Origin: Microthyrium microscopicum
Taxonomy: Eukaryota; Ascomycota; Dothideomycetes; Microthyriales; Microthyriaceae
Reading direction: 5' to 3'
DNA: 64,000 bases
Assembly: GCA_010405405.1 (NCBI GenBank)
Contig: MU004231.1
Coordinates: forward strand, 3,528,401-3,592,400
A program made the translations under genes and the position numbers. The notes below the pieces were generated by a model. That model was not told where the DNA came from. It saw nothing but the letters and a program-made list of their open reading frames with translations, and searched no databases. The first letter of the stretch is position 1. The number at the start of each line of letters is the position of its first letter. Shown here piece by piece: positions 1 through 10,851 of this stretch.

Positions 1-673
1 GGCTTCTAGATAACTGCCGACTCAGCCCACAGAGGTAGCTTTGGAAAGTCATGGAATCTGGCTGCCTCCCAACTGCGGAATCTGTGGCTATTGGGATGCT
101 ATTAAGTGAACACGGTACTAGCGGCTCACGGAATATCATGTCTACCTACCTGATACTTGTAAAGCTATGTCTGCAGTTGACTCGAAACAACTAACGACTA
201 TGCAAGTTCTTCCAATCAAGTGCATTCATACCTATACCTTCCCTCGATTCTCATTCCGAACAAGAACGAGTCTTTATGACCTTGTCCCGATTTAGAGACA
301 CGGATGACGACTGTTACAGGTCAATTTCTAAGAAGCAAATTAGCAATACTATCCCAAGAAAGAGCAACTTGTCGTGCAACTTGTCGTCTCCCCTCTTTGA
401 GTGGCAGTTGGTATCCGGCGCTTCATACTTGGCTACTGTTACGGATAGAATTGGTTCAAAGAACTTTGCACTACATTCTAAAACCTGAAATAAGAGTATT
501 TCTTGATCGGTATGCAGGGTAATAGTGAAGAATAGTTCTATAGATATGGTTTGTGCATGGATTTTCATGGAACGGTACGACTATCAATTATTGACCTCTG
601 CACGTTGCTCAATTATTCGCTCCATCTTCCTATTCGGCTACCATTCGCATACTCGGTCCACACCGCTTGCGTA
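1..673. other. No gene seen at left edge
   Basis: Only short open frames without protein-like composition occur here, on both strands. The last part probably holds the 3' untranslated region of the gene that ends at 674 on the minus strand. I see no tRNA, repeat or transposon end. Confidence 0.5.
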
Positions 674-1991
674 TTACAGAAGACCCTCAAAGTATCCTTC
701 GCTCTCGAGATCATCAATAAGTCGGATATACTCCTCATCTAAATGTTCCCAGCCCTCGGGCTTATCAAATACCAGAAAACGAGGTTGCATCTCAAAAGGG
801 TCTTGATTGCCGATCAGCCGCTTCCTCTCTGAAGGTTCTAATGCCCACAGCTGTGCTAGGGTAGAACGGTCCATCCTTGCTCCGAACTTATAGTTGTGGG
901 CGAAAGTGTACTCATAGCGTAGGACATTTGAGAACCAGAGCGGCGCTTCAATCCGGAAGGCACTGGTACGCTCAAAGTCCCTCCATGTCTGCTCAAGACC
1001 TACAGGACGCGTAGTGACTTTGAATTGACAATATTCTAACACAAAATCAGGTCGCTCTGGCGGGTCGACCCAGTGGGTATCCAGGCTCATCTGCCAGGCC
1101 ATCTTGTCACCCATCCTCCGGTAGCCATCTAACTCTGGGGACAAGTCTTCCTCCTCTGGGAGTGTTCTCGATGACCACCCACGATGTGTATATTTGGAAT
1201 GTAGTTGGGCGTAGTAATCTGTTAACCGAGCCAGTGGATACGCGTCGTGCTGAAGAAAAGTGGTTCGTGGAAACAATGCGAATGCCTTATTCCATGTAAT
1301 GACGTTCATAACTACAGTAGAGTAAAACGACCTGAGGATCATCCGAATTGGTGGGCCGTCTGCCGCTATGACTTGTATTTTCCGATTGTCCTTTGTGAAT
1401 GTAGCGATCTAGAAGGGATCAGAAGTTGCTGATAACGCGGTTTTGCGTCCTGAGGACTGATGACAGCCAGGTTTAAAGCAAAGTAGTGTAACAACACTCA
1501 CTATGAAGGCCACAGGTACCGTACAAATTGCAGCGACTTACCATTGTGAGATCAATATCGATGTAACCTATTCGTCCCTTCTCCTCTCCTTGAATATAAC
1601 CTTCTTCTTCGATCAGGTATTCGCACATGCACTCTGCGTCTACACCATCCTCAACGAATATATCCAGATCCGACTCAGGCCATGTGACGCGCTCGAGAAA
1701 TTGAAGCGCGAAGCTCCCGGAGATCAAGCCATTACATAGAGCGAGTTGGTTCCGAAAGCCAACTGGGTCACAAAGGAACGGCCGGAGCTTTGAATTGATG
1801 TTCCACTCTGATTCGTATATAGCGTTTCGGGCAGTATGACAAGTGCTAGCCAGTTGAAGAAGATCGGCAGTAGAAATATAAGATGTGAATGCTGTACGTA
1901 TTGGTCGAAAGCGGTCCGTGAGGAAGAGATCTAAAAATGTCGGCGTGGTGGGACGGTCCAGCTTGAGACGTTTCCGAGGCGGAGACAACAT
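674..1991 (-). CDS. F-box-like / nucleotidyltransferase-like hypothetical protein
   Basis: Two exons, 1991-1542 and 1408-674, join in frame to 394 residues; the 133 bp intron has a GTAAGT donor and a CTAG acceptor. Residues about 30-57 (FTSYISTADLLQLASTCHTA) look like an F-box-type helical segment. Residues 91-110 hold an SGS, then a spacer, then SDLDIFV. This matches the G-S...D-x-D signature of polymerase-beta-type nucleotidyltransferases. The second exon continues with VIAADGPPI and a helix-rich C-terminal half. Fungal proteins with this GSFALQF...DLDIFV core are usually annotated as hypothetical. Neither ubiquitin-ligase adaptor activity nor nucleotidyl transfer can be shown from sequence alone. 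No signal peptide or membrane segment is seen. Confidence 0.72.
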
Positions 1992-2487
1992 ACTCAGAAT
2001 GATGTTACAGTGTGCTAGAAAGATGGAAATACAAAGCGCGTTCGCGTCGTTCCCAGGATAAATGGAGGAAGCACGAGCACATCACGAAGTCACGTTTTCA
2101 ATCATTGTTCAGGCCAGCAGATATTTTGACTCACCCAGGTTTCAATTATCACTTCCTCTTTGGCGGAAATTTTACCTAGAATAGATTCAGATATATTTTC
2201 GCTATAGGGGAGGGGGGTTTTCATGGCATTATCTTGTGCGGTACCATCTCCAAGATTATATTATATTTGATTAACAGACCGTGCTCCCCTTACCTTTGAA
2301 AATGGACCAATATTTGTTGAGAGATGAAAGTACAACCTTTAATCTACTAGAATCGTGCGGACAATCTTTTGTATGTAAAATGGAGCCAGTGACGGGCCAC
2401 ATTGCGTTGTGTATCACGAAGCTTAAAAGACCAATGCGACTACACAACATAGTTGCTCTCGTCCTTCTTGTTCTTCACTAATCAGTC
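1992..2487. promoter_or_regulatory. Divergent intergenic region, promoters of both neighbours
   Basis: The gene to the left starts leftward at 1991 and the GH54 gene starts rightward at 2488, so this 0.5 kb must carry both promoters. An AT-rich TATA-like stretch lies near 2257-2275. A small frame at 2281-2481 has no protein-like features and probably lies in the leader of the GH54 gene. Confidence 0.45.
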
Positions 2488-3507
2488 ATGTTTTCACGAT
2501 CGAGCCTTGCTTTAGGCCTACTGGCCACGAGCTCACTGGTTGTCGCCGGCCCTTGCGACATCTTCGCTACCGGAAATACACCTTGTGTCGCAGCGCACAG
2601 CACGACCCGAGCTCTATACAGCGCCTTCACCGGTTCTCTCTACCAAGTGCAGCGTGCGGATGGGAACAAGACTGACATTAAGCCATTGTCACCCGGTGGT
2701 GTCGCCAATGCCGCCGCTCAAGACACCTTCTGCTCTGGCTCGCGCTGCCTTATCTCTATAATATACGACCAGTCCCCCAGAGGCAACCACCTCACAGTAG
2801 CTCCACCAGGCGGCTTCAAAGGCCCAGGTGCCAGAGGCTTTGATAACTTAGCAAGCGCAACAGCAGCACCAATCTACCTCAACGGTGCCAAAGCATATGG
2901 TGTCAAAGTGACCAAGGGTATTGGCTACCGCAACAACGTCGGCAAGGGCGTAGCAAGAGGTGATGCCGCGGAAGGCATGTACGCTGTCCTCGACGGAACA
3001 CATTATAACGGTGGCTGCTGCTTCGACTATGGCAACGCCGAGACCAACAATCTCGACACCGGTAATGGCCATATGGAGGCCATCTACTTCGGCAACAGCA
3101 GAGAGTGGGGCTCTGGAGCCGGCAAAGGACCCTGGATCATGGCAGATCTCGAGAATGGCCTATTCTCTGGTGCAAACCAGAAGAACAACCCAGGCAACCC
3201 AACGATCTCGCATCGCTTTACGACTGCCATCCTCAAGGGTGGTCCAAACAAGTGGGCGCTCAAGGGCGCTAATGCTGTGTCTGGTCCGCTGGCCACATTG
3301 TATAATGGTGCGCGTCCAAGGGCGCAAGGGTATAATCCGATGAAGAAGGAAGGCGCGATCATTCTGGGAATTGGTGGCGATAATAGCAACAATGCGCAGG
3401 GCACGTTCTATGAGGGTGTGATGAGTATTGGGTATCCATCTGATAGTGCTGAGGACCAGGTGCAGGCTGATGTCGTCGCCGCGAAATACAGCACAGGTGC
3501 CCAATAG
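2488..3507 (+). CDS. abfB: GH54 alpha-L-arabinofuranosidase, catalytic domain only
   Basis: A single-exon secreted protein of 339 residues. Residues 1-20 form a signal peptide (cut near VVA-GPC). The rest matches the catalytic domain of family 54 arabinofuranosidases, which release terminal arabinose from arabinoxylan and arabinan. Aligning by eye to the well-studied Aspergillus AbfB, the nucleophile is Glu222 in ADLENGLF and the acid/base is Asp298 in GIGGDNSN. The unusual neighbouring cysteine pair (GGCCFDYG, residues 177-178) is also kept. The usual enzyme is about 500 residues because a C-terminal CBM42 arabinose-binding domain follows. Here the protein stops right after the catalytic domain (AAKYSTGAQ), and nothing resembling CBM42 is found in the next 350 bases. 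It may be a natural one-domain form or a gene that lost its binding domain. Confidence 0.93.
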   Translation: MFSRSSLALGLLATSSLVVAGPCDIFATGNTPCVAAHSTTRALYSAFTGSLYQVQRADGNKTDIKPLSPGGVANAAAQDTFCSGSRCLISIIYDQSPRGNHLTVAPPGGFKGPGARGFDNLASATAAPIYLNGAKAYGVKVTKGIGYRNNVGKGVARGDAAEGMYAVLDGTHYNGGCCFDYGNAETNNLDTGNGHMEAIYFGNSREWGSGAGKGPWIMADLENGLFSGANQKNNPGNPTISHRFTTAILKGGPNKWALKGANAVSGPLATLYNGARPRAQGYNPMKKEGAIILGIGGDNSNNAQGTFYEGVMSIGYPSDSAEDQVQADVVAAKYSTGAQ

Positions 3508-3906
3508 TTCGAGAATCGAGGAACAAAAGTAGGAAATAGAATTCTACAACGGATTAGTTCTGAATAATCAAAAACTCACCCTTTAAAGCGCTGGAGACAT
3601 TGACTTCTCGAGTGCCATCTGTTGCGATGGTTGATCTACCCTTGACCACATGGGATTTACTGAAGTGCGAAAACCAGCTTTTACTCAAAGAGAAAATTTA
3701 GTGTTATCTTCGAGAGATGTATCTAGAGTTAGGAGGACGAAGTTTAAGCTCCTTGGAGTGAGAGTGGTGTTCAAATCAGATGTTGATTTATAGTGTCACG
3801 TGACTCAGCCCCTGGCGCCCAGAAAGGAGCCAACTTTCAAAGTTTCCAGATCATTGAAGATTGAAATCACCATCTCCACCAACTTCCCCCATCACATCAC
3901 ACAATC
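3508..3906. other. Intergenic region between abfB and the p24 gene
   Basis: It contains the 3' end of the abfB transcript and the promoter of the p24 gene. No coding signal, and no trace of the missing CBM42 domain, is seen in any of the three forward frames. Confidence 0.5.
3795..3807. promoter_or_regulatory. Overlapping CACGTG and TGACTCA sites
   Basis: The 13-base string GTCACGTGACTCA fuses a bHLH-type palindrome (GTCACGTGAC) with a Gcn4/CpcA-type bZIP site (TGACTCA). It lies about 100 bases before the p24 start codon. Both core motifs are exact; whether either is bound is inference. Confidence 0.5.
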
Positions 3907-4713
3907 ATGTCGCCGTCAAGAACAAGAGGGTTAATACCCGCCCTCTCCTACCTCGCGCTCGCCGCTCTAATTCTCCCCACAAACGCCCTCTACTTCTACA
4001 TGCACGGCGGAGTTCCCAAATGCTTCTACGAAGAACTCCCCAAAGACACCCTCGTCGTCGGTCCGTCCACCCATCCCCTATCCTCCCCTTCCCCAACTAA
4101 CACCATTATTATCTAGGCCACTACGAAGTATCCCAATACAACGAAGCGACGCGCTCCTTCATCACCGACGCCGCCGTGCAACTCTCCATCAGCGTCGACG
4201 AAACCTTTGACAACGACCACCGAATCGTGTCCCAAAAAGGCGATTCCAAAGGCCGTTTCACATTCACCGCCGGTGACAGCGGCGAACACAAACTCTGCTT
4301 TACGCCCACGAACCACCACGCGCACCAGGGCTGGCTGGCCGGCGGGTCAGAGGTGGGCGGGATCAAGTTGAGTATTGATCTGGCGATTGGCGAGACGAGC
4401 AATATTGAGAGCACGGATAAGGGGAAGATTAGCGATATTGTTACAAAGGTTAAGGACTTGAATGGCAGGTTGCAGGATATTCGGCGCGAGCAGGTGTTTC
4501 AACGGGTATGTGTTACACTTTTCTTGCCAGATGGCGAGATTATGGGGTGCTAATGTTTTATAGGAACGTGAGGCTGAGTTTCGCGATCAGTCCGAGTCGA
4601 CGAATGCGCGCGCGGTTAGATGGACGTTGATTCAGTTGGCTGTGTTGGGCGTTACTTGTGCTTGGCAGCTCTCTCATCTGCGCGCGTTCTTCATCAAGCA
4701 GAAGCTGACCTAG
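3907..4713 (+). CDS. p24 family cargo receptor (Erp/Emp24 type)
   Basis: Three exons (3907-4060, 4117-4505, 4564-4713) give 230 residues; both introns have good donors and TAG acceptors. The order is typical of p24 proteins: signal peptide ending at [10 protein letters not shown]; a luminal GOLD domain with two cysteines (KCFYEEL and HKLCFTP); a coiled coil before the membrane ([23 protein letters not shown], partly); one C-terminal membrane span; and the short cytosolic tail FFIKQKLT. p24 proteins form hetero-oligomers that cycle between ER and Golgi in COPII and COPI vesicles and sort GPI-anchored and other secretory cargo. The FF plus K-x-K tail and overall sequence suggest the alpha (Erp1/5/6-like) subfamily, but a tree would be needed to be sure. 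Confidence 0.92.
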
Positions 4714-5327
4714 TTTCTTGCTGGGTTGACAGTCATCTTATCTGGGGCGCGTATTGGTGTCATGAGTGGCAACGACTGGTTCAAGCGACGGGGCAGCTTA
4801 TGCATTGCATCAAATACGCGGGGTTCACCAATTGTATAATATCTACACATTAACAGTTCACAATACGGAAGCGTTTTTGATACATTTGATTTTTATGAAT
4901 TGATGGTGAAGAAAAGGTAGTATCTACACACAAGAAAGCAAAGTCACCATGTTATAACCACCATCGCCAAACTTTACAAGAATCCAGGAAATACGAGCCC
5001 GTGAAGAACCGCCCCGCCAGATAGGTATGTATGAACAATTGGACGCTGAACCAGCTGGCCTGCAAGAAAATCCGGATATAGTAAAGTATACTACAGTTGC
5101 CTGCCGACAAGAAAAAAGCAAAAGTCACCCGTCCGTAACCCTTGGCAATCTAGGAATGGTATCACTGGCTGCGCATCTCAAGTACTAGTAGTAAACAAAC
5201 GCCTTGGGACGATCCCGTTCGCTATCTCACACACATATCGTGGTCGTGCGTCCCGTAATCGCGTATCGGCCAAATTCGAGTCGCTTCTTGCAAGTGTTGT
5301 TGACTTTGTCGGTTGTGGTTCTGTTGT
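4714..5327. other. Convergent 3' regions, no gene
   Basis: The p24 gene ends at 4713 and the dynein light-chain gene ends at 5328 on the other strand. The stretch between shows only short frames without protein character and probably holds both 3' untranslated regions. Confidence 0.5.
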
Positions 5328-5881
5328 TCAGATGGAGATCCAGATAACGCTAAGGACGATGTCCATGCCCAGCCGCGAGCCAGCATCGTATTTGAAGCTC
5401 CACATGCCGTCCTTGGCTTCGTTCCAGTATGCTCCGACAGAAGAGTACATGCCGCGCTTCTCTGGGCCCCCGCCGCCAGCTACGTTCTGGATGATGGTGC
5501 TGTTGATGGCAAACTTGTATGGTGGATTAGAGCCGTCGGCGGGAGTAGTGGCAGTGACGAGCGATTCCATAAGGTTGTTCTATCGAGTATGAGCAAGACC
5601 GATATATGTATCAAGCGGGAGTCCCGAAGTACATACAATGATGGTCTGATTCCATGTTTGGGCGGAGATGTGATCGTATTCGGTGGCACTGGCGAGGGCT
5701 TCCTCGCTGGCTTTGGTAGCGAGCTCCTTGAGCTGGGATTCGGCTAGAGGGAACTGTGTCTGGTCAGCATATTGTTCTTCAGTAGCAGCTGGGCAGCCGA
5801 CAGCGGATCAGGCGCGCTCGGCGGCTAGGTACCAGCGTTGCTATGGGCGAGGAGGTGACATACGCCGGTGGATTCAGGCAT
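5328..5881 (-). CDS. Tctex1-type dynein light chain
   Basis: Three exons (5881-5864, 5759-5637, 5579-5328) give about 130 residues. The core (YKFAINSTIIQNVAGGG, GMYSSVGAYWNEAKDG, then a closing beta strand ending VLSVIWISI) is the Tctex1/DYNLT fold. Upstream come the two amphipathic helices (AESQLKELATKASEEAL) typical of the family. Tctex1 light chains dimerise on the dynein intermediate chain and help load cargo. The first coding exon is only six codons (MPESTG) and is the weakest part of the model. An alternative acceptor six bases downstream would remove two residues. Length agrees with the 110-140 residues usual for the family. Confidence 0.85.
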
Positions 5882-6654
5882 TATTATGAGAGATTATTGT
5901 ATTAGGAGAGTATGAGGTTGAGATAGGTCTAGATAAGCGGTAGAGGCAAGATCAGAGGGGTAAAGTGTTGGAGGAAAGGGAGGAACAGGCAGATTGTTGT
6001 GTGTGGGGGGAGAAGAGTGGAAGGTGAGGGAAATTTCAGAGGCAGAGTTGTTGTTTAGGTTCTCCGCTTTAAGGAAGCTGCACGTCAAGACCCCTGCAAC
6101 CCCATCACCTCATGCACCTAACTCGTTAAAGCTAAGGGTCCGCGCTCCGTCGACTCCGTAGCTTAAGGTACGTCACTACCAATATTTATATCACTAAGCT
6201 CCCCGACTAATCTTCAGCTTGCCAATCTCGCGTCTTCCGCCTATCGCTGTTGTGTTCGTTAAGCTACCAAGCCCTCAACATGATGCTGACCAAGCATCGA
6301 AAGAGCTTGGAGAGACGTTGATCCAGTCGACAACAGGATTATCCAACTGCCAGAGAGTGGAAGTTGGAATCATCTCCATCTTGATCAAGATCCTTTCTGG
6401 CCAATAACCGCATCAAACATCCACACGATACCACCGGGACACAAAAAGTAGAGGACCAAGCTATTATTTTAGCATTAAAACAAGACCGATGGTGCTCTCT
6501 ACCAGAGCAAAGCACCCCCAGTCTCCATTACGTTATACCCCTTCCGGCTTCGGCATGCATCCCAAAGCAAGCCGTAGGCAATTCAAGAGCTCATAGGTTG
6601 AAGCTCTATTTATGTACAGGAGCCTCCCGCGCGCGAAAGAGCAAGGATTCCATT
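5882..6654. other. Intergenic region, no gene
   Basis: Upstream region of the dynein light-chain gene and 3' region of the GH16-like gene, both on the minus strand. Bases 5920-6060 are purine-rich on the plus strand, so pyrimidine-rich on the transcribed strand, as is common before fungal start sites. No convincing coding frame. Confidence 0.45.
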
Positions 6655-7681
6655 CTAGCCTTCGTAAAACCATGCCGACCGAAGATTCCAGTAGACCTCT
6701 TTGAATTCCTGAGGCCGAGTTGTTACCATTTGTTGACATGTAAGCCCGGATGAACGACAGGTATTCGGAAAGCCTATGAGTGATCGGTCTTGCGGATGGG
6801 GATCGTCAAATGCTAGCATCGTGTTTGGCTCACAGAAGCCAATTTCGAAATTCTAATGAAGGTAAGAATGTTGATCGGCTGTAGGAGATATGGAGTCACA
6901 TCTTACCAACTTCATTGGAGCTCCAAGCGCAACACTGACATTGGCATCTTTTTTATTCCAACCATCCTTTGGAAGCTTCCTGACATCGATATCATCTGGG
7001 GCTTTGCCTCTGGTTGGTATCAACTTCGCAATCTCGTCACCCTGAAGATCAAAGATCTGCAAGTCCGTCGCATTGAATTTGACAACAAACACAACACCAC
7101 CATTTCTATTCGCATGAACCGCGAAAGATTCCTTGCCAGGGCGCTTATGGATTCGAGGCGCGCCTTGTATGTTGCCATTTGCGTAGCTCATCATATTCGA
7201 AGGGTCCCAACCGATAACCTCTGACATGATTATTCGCACCGGTCCTTTTTCCTTGCTCGGTATGTCGAAAAGATATAGGCCACCGTCCATGGCGCAATGA
7301 GGCTCCGGGACATGCGCAACATCGACGACAACTATGCCACTCCTGAGACCGAACTTTGACTGTAATGCGAGAGATTTGCGGCCTTTGGCTTTCGGACCCA
7401 GAATATCTGTCGAGTTTGGTCTAATCATCATGCCCTTCCCATCGCCTAACATGCCTGAGACCAGCGCATCTGAAAACTGGAGCCATTCTGTAAATCCGAA
7501 TCCAGGATCTTTGCTCTTGACATTGTAAGTATGCGACTTCTGTTCAAGGTGGATGACAACGTACCAGAAACGACATCTCAGTCATCCAATTAGACCCATC
7601 CAGCGTTTTCACCAGTTTATATTGCCATGATAATCGCGTCAAAGACAGCACCAAAACCACAAGATTCAGTAGATGCGTCAT
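6655..7681 (-). CDS. GH16-like secreted protein with altered active site
   Basis: Three exons (7681-7565, 7515-6907, 6852-6655) give 307 residues; introns are 49 and 54 bp. An N-terminal signal peptide (MTHLLNLVVLVLSL) is followed by landmarks of the family-16 beta-glucanase fold in order: YKLVKTLDGSNW, MSFLSKDPGFGF (family pattern F...DP.hGfV), RKSLALQSK, IVVVDVAHVPEPHC (family D..HMP..C), and GGVVFVVKFNATDLQIF, ending at NFEIGFCEP (family F.TFCG). Active GH16 enzymes carry E-x-D-x-x-E between the H-P-x-x-C and the next strand. Here the corresponding stretch reads VRIIMSEVIG, so the first glutamate and the aspartate seem to be Arg and Ile. I infer a non-catalytic or strongly diverged relative, perhaps a cell-wall glucan-binding protein. 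The exon 1-2 junction is the least certain point. Confidence 0.7.
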
Positions 7682-10600
7682 GGATTAAACGGCAACACAG
7701 TGTCACCTCATCGAAAAATATACTCGCAGTCGTGTATGCTCTTTCCGACTTTTCGAATCCATATCGCGCTATATTACAGCAAACGATAGTACTTCAACAC
7801 CATCGTGTCTCGCCGCCAGAAAACGAGAAAAAGATGACAAGGGCTCAGCAGACCCATTCAAGCGCTCCCTAACAGGACCTTCATCTAATACCCTTAATCC
7901 TACCGGCCTCCTTGGGCACGGTACATCGATTGCTGGGACATGGGTTCCATACTACAACATTGTAGTTTTCACCAATGATACGTGCATATAGAGGTAAATA
8001 CGACGTTGTAGGCAAGCTTATACAGCGCCGCATTTCACGGTCGTGAGATGGCAGTAATATAGATAGATTGCATGGCTTAACAACTACATCAAGCAAGACG
8101 AGTAGCTTGGTTCTAGGCCAAGCTGGATCTAATATCAATTGCGTATTAAGTATGATATCCTGGTTAGCCCTGTGCGAACGCGATAAGTATATGGATGGGA
8201 TTATGTGCATATTAAAACCACCAACTGCAAGTTTACGGTGCGCGGCGTAGAAAACCAGGTGATCAATGGACGCATAAAACTTGTTTAAAGCAGATGTCTT
8301 GATGATCGCTTACAAGTCCTAAGATATAAAGTTTTAAGCTTCCGGTGCTAACTTACAACCCGCTTTGCCCGTCTTGCCCGCAATCGCCTACCCGGGACTG
8401 GCGGAACGTTGTGTAAACTGATTGCACTACTTTTCTAAGCCTCCTTGCATGTAAATAGCCATGCGGGAAAACGGCATCACAAGTATCCGCGAACGGAATG
8501 TCAACCCACGGAGTGGGAAGATATCGGTCTTTTCTCCTGGGAGGAGGATTCAGAGCGCTTTGAAGATCTGCATACATGGGCTGTGAGATAAGGTTTGTTT
8601 GCACGGTTCTGGGATAGGTTGGTGTTGGATTTCCGAGGCGTTCTATGGATATGGATGTATATCGATAATCGGGGTATGTTGGAAGTGGGTTTTGATTGTT
8701 GGAGTTGGTTTTGCGGCATATGTGTGGAAAGCCACCAACCGTTCGACGGGGCTCTCATCAAGTGAACCATTCGCTATACTCTGGGACCAAAGGTTGTTTT
8801 CCAGATAATGCGTAGAATCGTCGAGTTTCTGGCGAATGCGCTGGGATTAAAGCATGTTTTCGTTATCAAGTGCGATGGAAGATACCGTAGTTGATGGGAG
8901 CGCGCCATTTATTTTGTTGAGCCGTTGAACCACCGTCAACTGGGAGTGTTAATACTGTTAGATGGTGGGAGTGATATATTGCTCTGCCTAATCGTATTCG
9001 ATATTTGATGTAAGTATCTAGGGTAATTTGGAAAGGGTGGATTGCTTGACAATTGATACAGCTTGTGTAACTTGGTCTCATACCAGCAGAGTGTTTATAC
9101 GATGTTGTAACGTAACTAGCAGTATTCCAATCCTAATGAATATCGTCTCCGGTATTACATTTAATGCAGTACCCTATAAACTGGGCTTCTTGTAATCTGA
9201 TGTGATTTTATCATTCGATGTAGAGTATGCCTTATTAGACATTGGGCAGGCAAACAGGCTGACTTAAAAGCACAACTAAATGCTTACATACTGATTAAAA
9301 AAATGATAGCAAGAGCATTGCCGAGTTTCCGACAAGAGAGGCTCATAAGGCTAGGAAGAAGATGGAATGCAGACACTCGCGCCCTTACTAGCAATGATGG
9401 GGCGATATGCAAGAGACATGCCGCCTCTCGACTGCTCGGTGTGTTTTGGAACAAGACGCACAAGACCACCAAGCTGTAGGGCAACAACTCTTGCAGTTGT
9501 GTTTGTGCAAGTTTCCTCTGCAAGATTAAGGTTTGACCAAGAATTTGGACCCCACTTGGTAAGACTTGGCCAGTGAAAAGTGCGAAGTTTTGGAGTTGTA
9601 TCCTCGTAGCAAATCTTGGGAGATCGATCCGGATATTCCGGAGGTTGGAATGTAGCTTTGAGGCTGGCTTCGGTTGAATGTGAAGGCATCATGACTCTGC
9701 GACGGGAATTAGTCTTTGAGGATGGTTCTTTGAGGGACCTCTAATTGTGGCAGGTCAGCCTGATGGATCATGGATTTTCATATACTCGTGAGATATATGT
9801 AGTACATAATACGAGGAATAAGATGCGGGAGGCAGGGATAGTGGGAGCATTGGGAATAAAGATCTAAATATATGCGTTTGTGTGTTCAGCTTCTGTACGA
9901 GTATCGCGTTCTCGTCATTGTCGTCAATGGACCTGTCTCAGTACAGCACACGTATCTATGATATTCAGGTCCAAGATGAAAATGGTTAATTAGTGATTCA
10001 ACAAAACACATACTTTTGCTCTGTCCGATTGCAGATGTCAGGAATGACAGTCGAGGTAGGGGCCAGTGATGAGGACTTGAGGAGAGGATGTTTGAAACCC
10101 TTGCGGACATGACAGTTGTGTCCACATTTAATGTTTCCTTGTCGTCCAACAGGAGCCAAGTTGTACCAAGAGATGGCAACCGAGTGCAGATGGACACGAA
10201 TAAGAGGACAGGATTTGAGCAAGGCCTTGTTTTGGGACGACTTGTTGCAGTGCCTCCAAGCCAAGAAACTGCTGATGCAAAAGGCCGAAAGGCCGACTCT
10301 CTCACCAACAAGAACTCTCAAAGACTCGAATTCCCGCTGCAAGATGTAGACGAGACTTGAGAGAGACCACAGCAGAGCAAAGGAGACTTGAAGACACGCA
10401 CCAGGATTGGAAGGTTATTGTTGAGAAGATTGGGCCAGAGTCGCAAACCAACCAAACGTGTCTAAGCCTCCTTTGGCGAAGCACCCTAGCTGCTAGCATT
10501 TCAAAACCATCGCCGTCTCTCCACCACCCACTCCTGTCGTCCACTCACCCTCCCACCCACTCCTCCGCCGCCCAAACCAATCCCTCCTTTGTCTTCATCA

Positions 10601-10851
10601 TCCAACTCCACACCGCTCGCTCCCGTCTTTATTCCCATCAGCACGTCGACTTATCCAACGACAACTCCATCTCTGTCGTCAAATACATCCATTGACCCTC
10701 GAATCGACATCCTCTCCCTTCCGCTTTCATCGTTGCCCATACCGATCGGCTCCCCCTTTCCGATCGACACCGCACTCTAACTGTCCCACATTGGGACTTT
10801 CATCCTTTGGCATCGTGACTTTCATTCTTTCGCGGGACACGTCCATCCATA
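7682..10851. other. 3.2 kb gene-poor interval
   Basis: No frame here shows convincing conservation, domain features or linked splice sites. The longest, on the minus strand at 8353-8604 and 9351-9692, have mixed composition and no recognisable motif. The last 500 bases before 10852 are pyrimidine-rich (many CCTCC, CACCC and CATCC runs) and probably form the promoter and leader of the next gene, with several short upstream ATGs. Confidence 0.45.

Noticed and set aside
8353-9692. Minus-strand frames at 8353-8604 and 9351-9692 that might be exons of a small gene
   Set aside because: No recognisable motif, no splice sites that join them into a sensible protein, and unbalanced composition.
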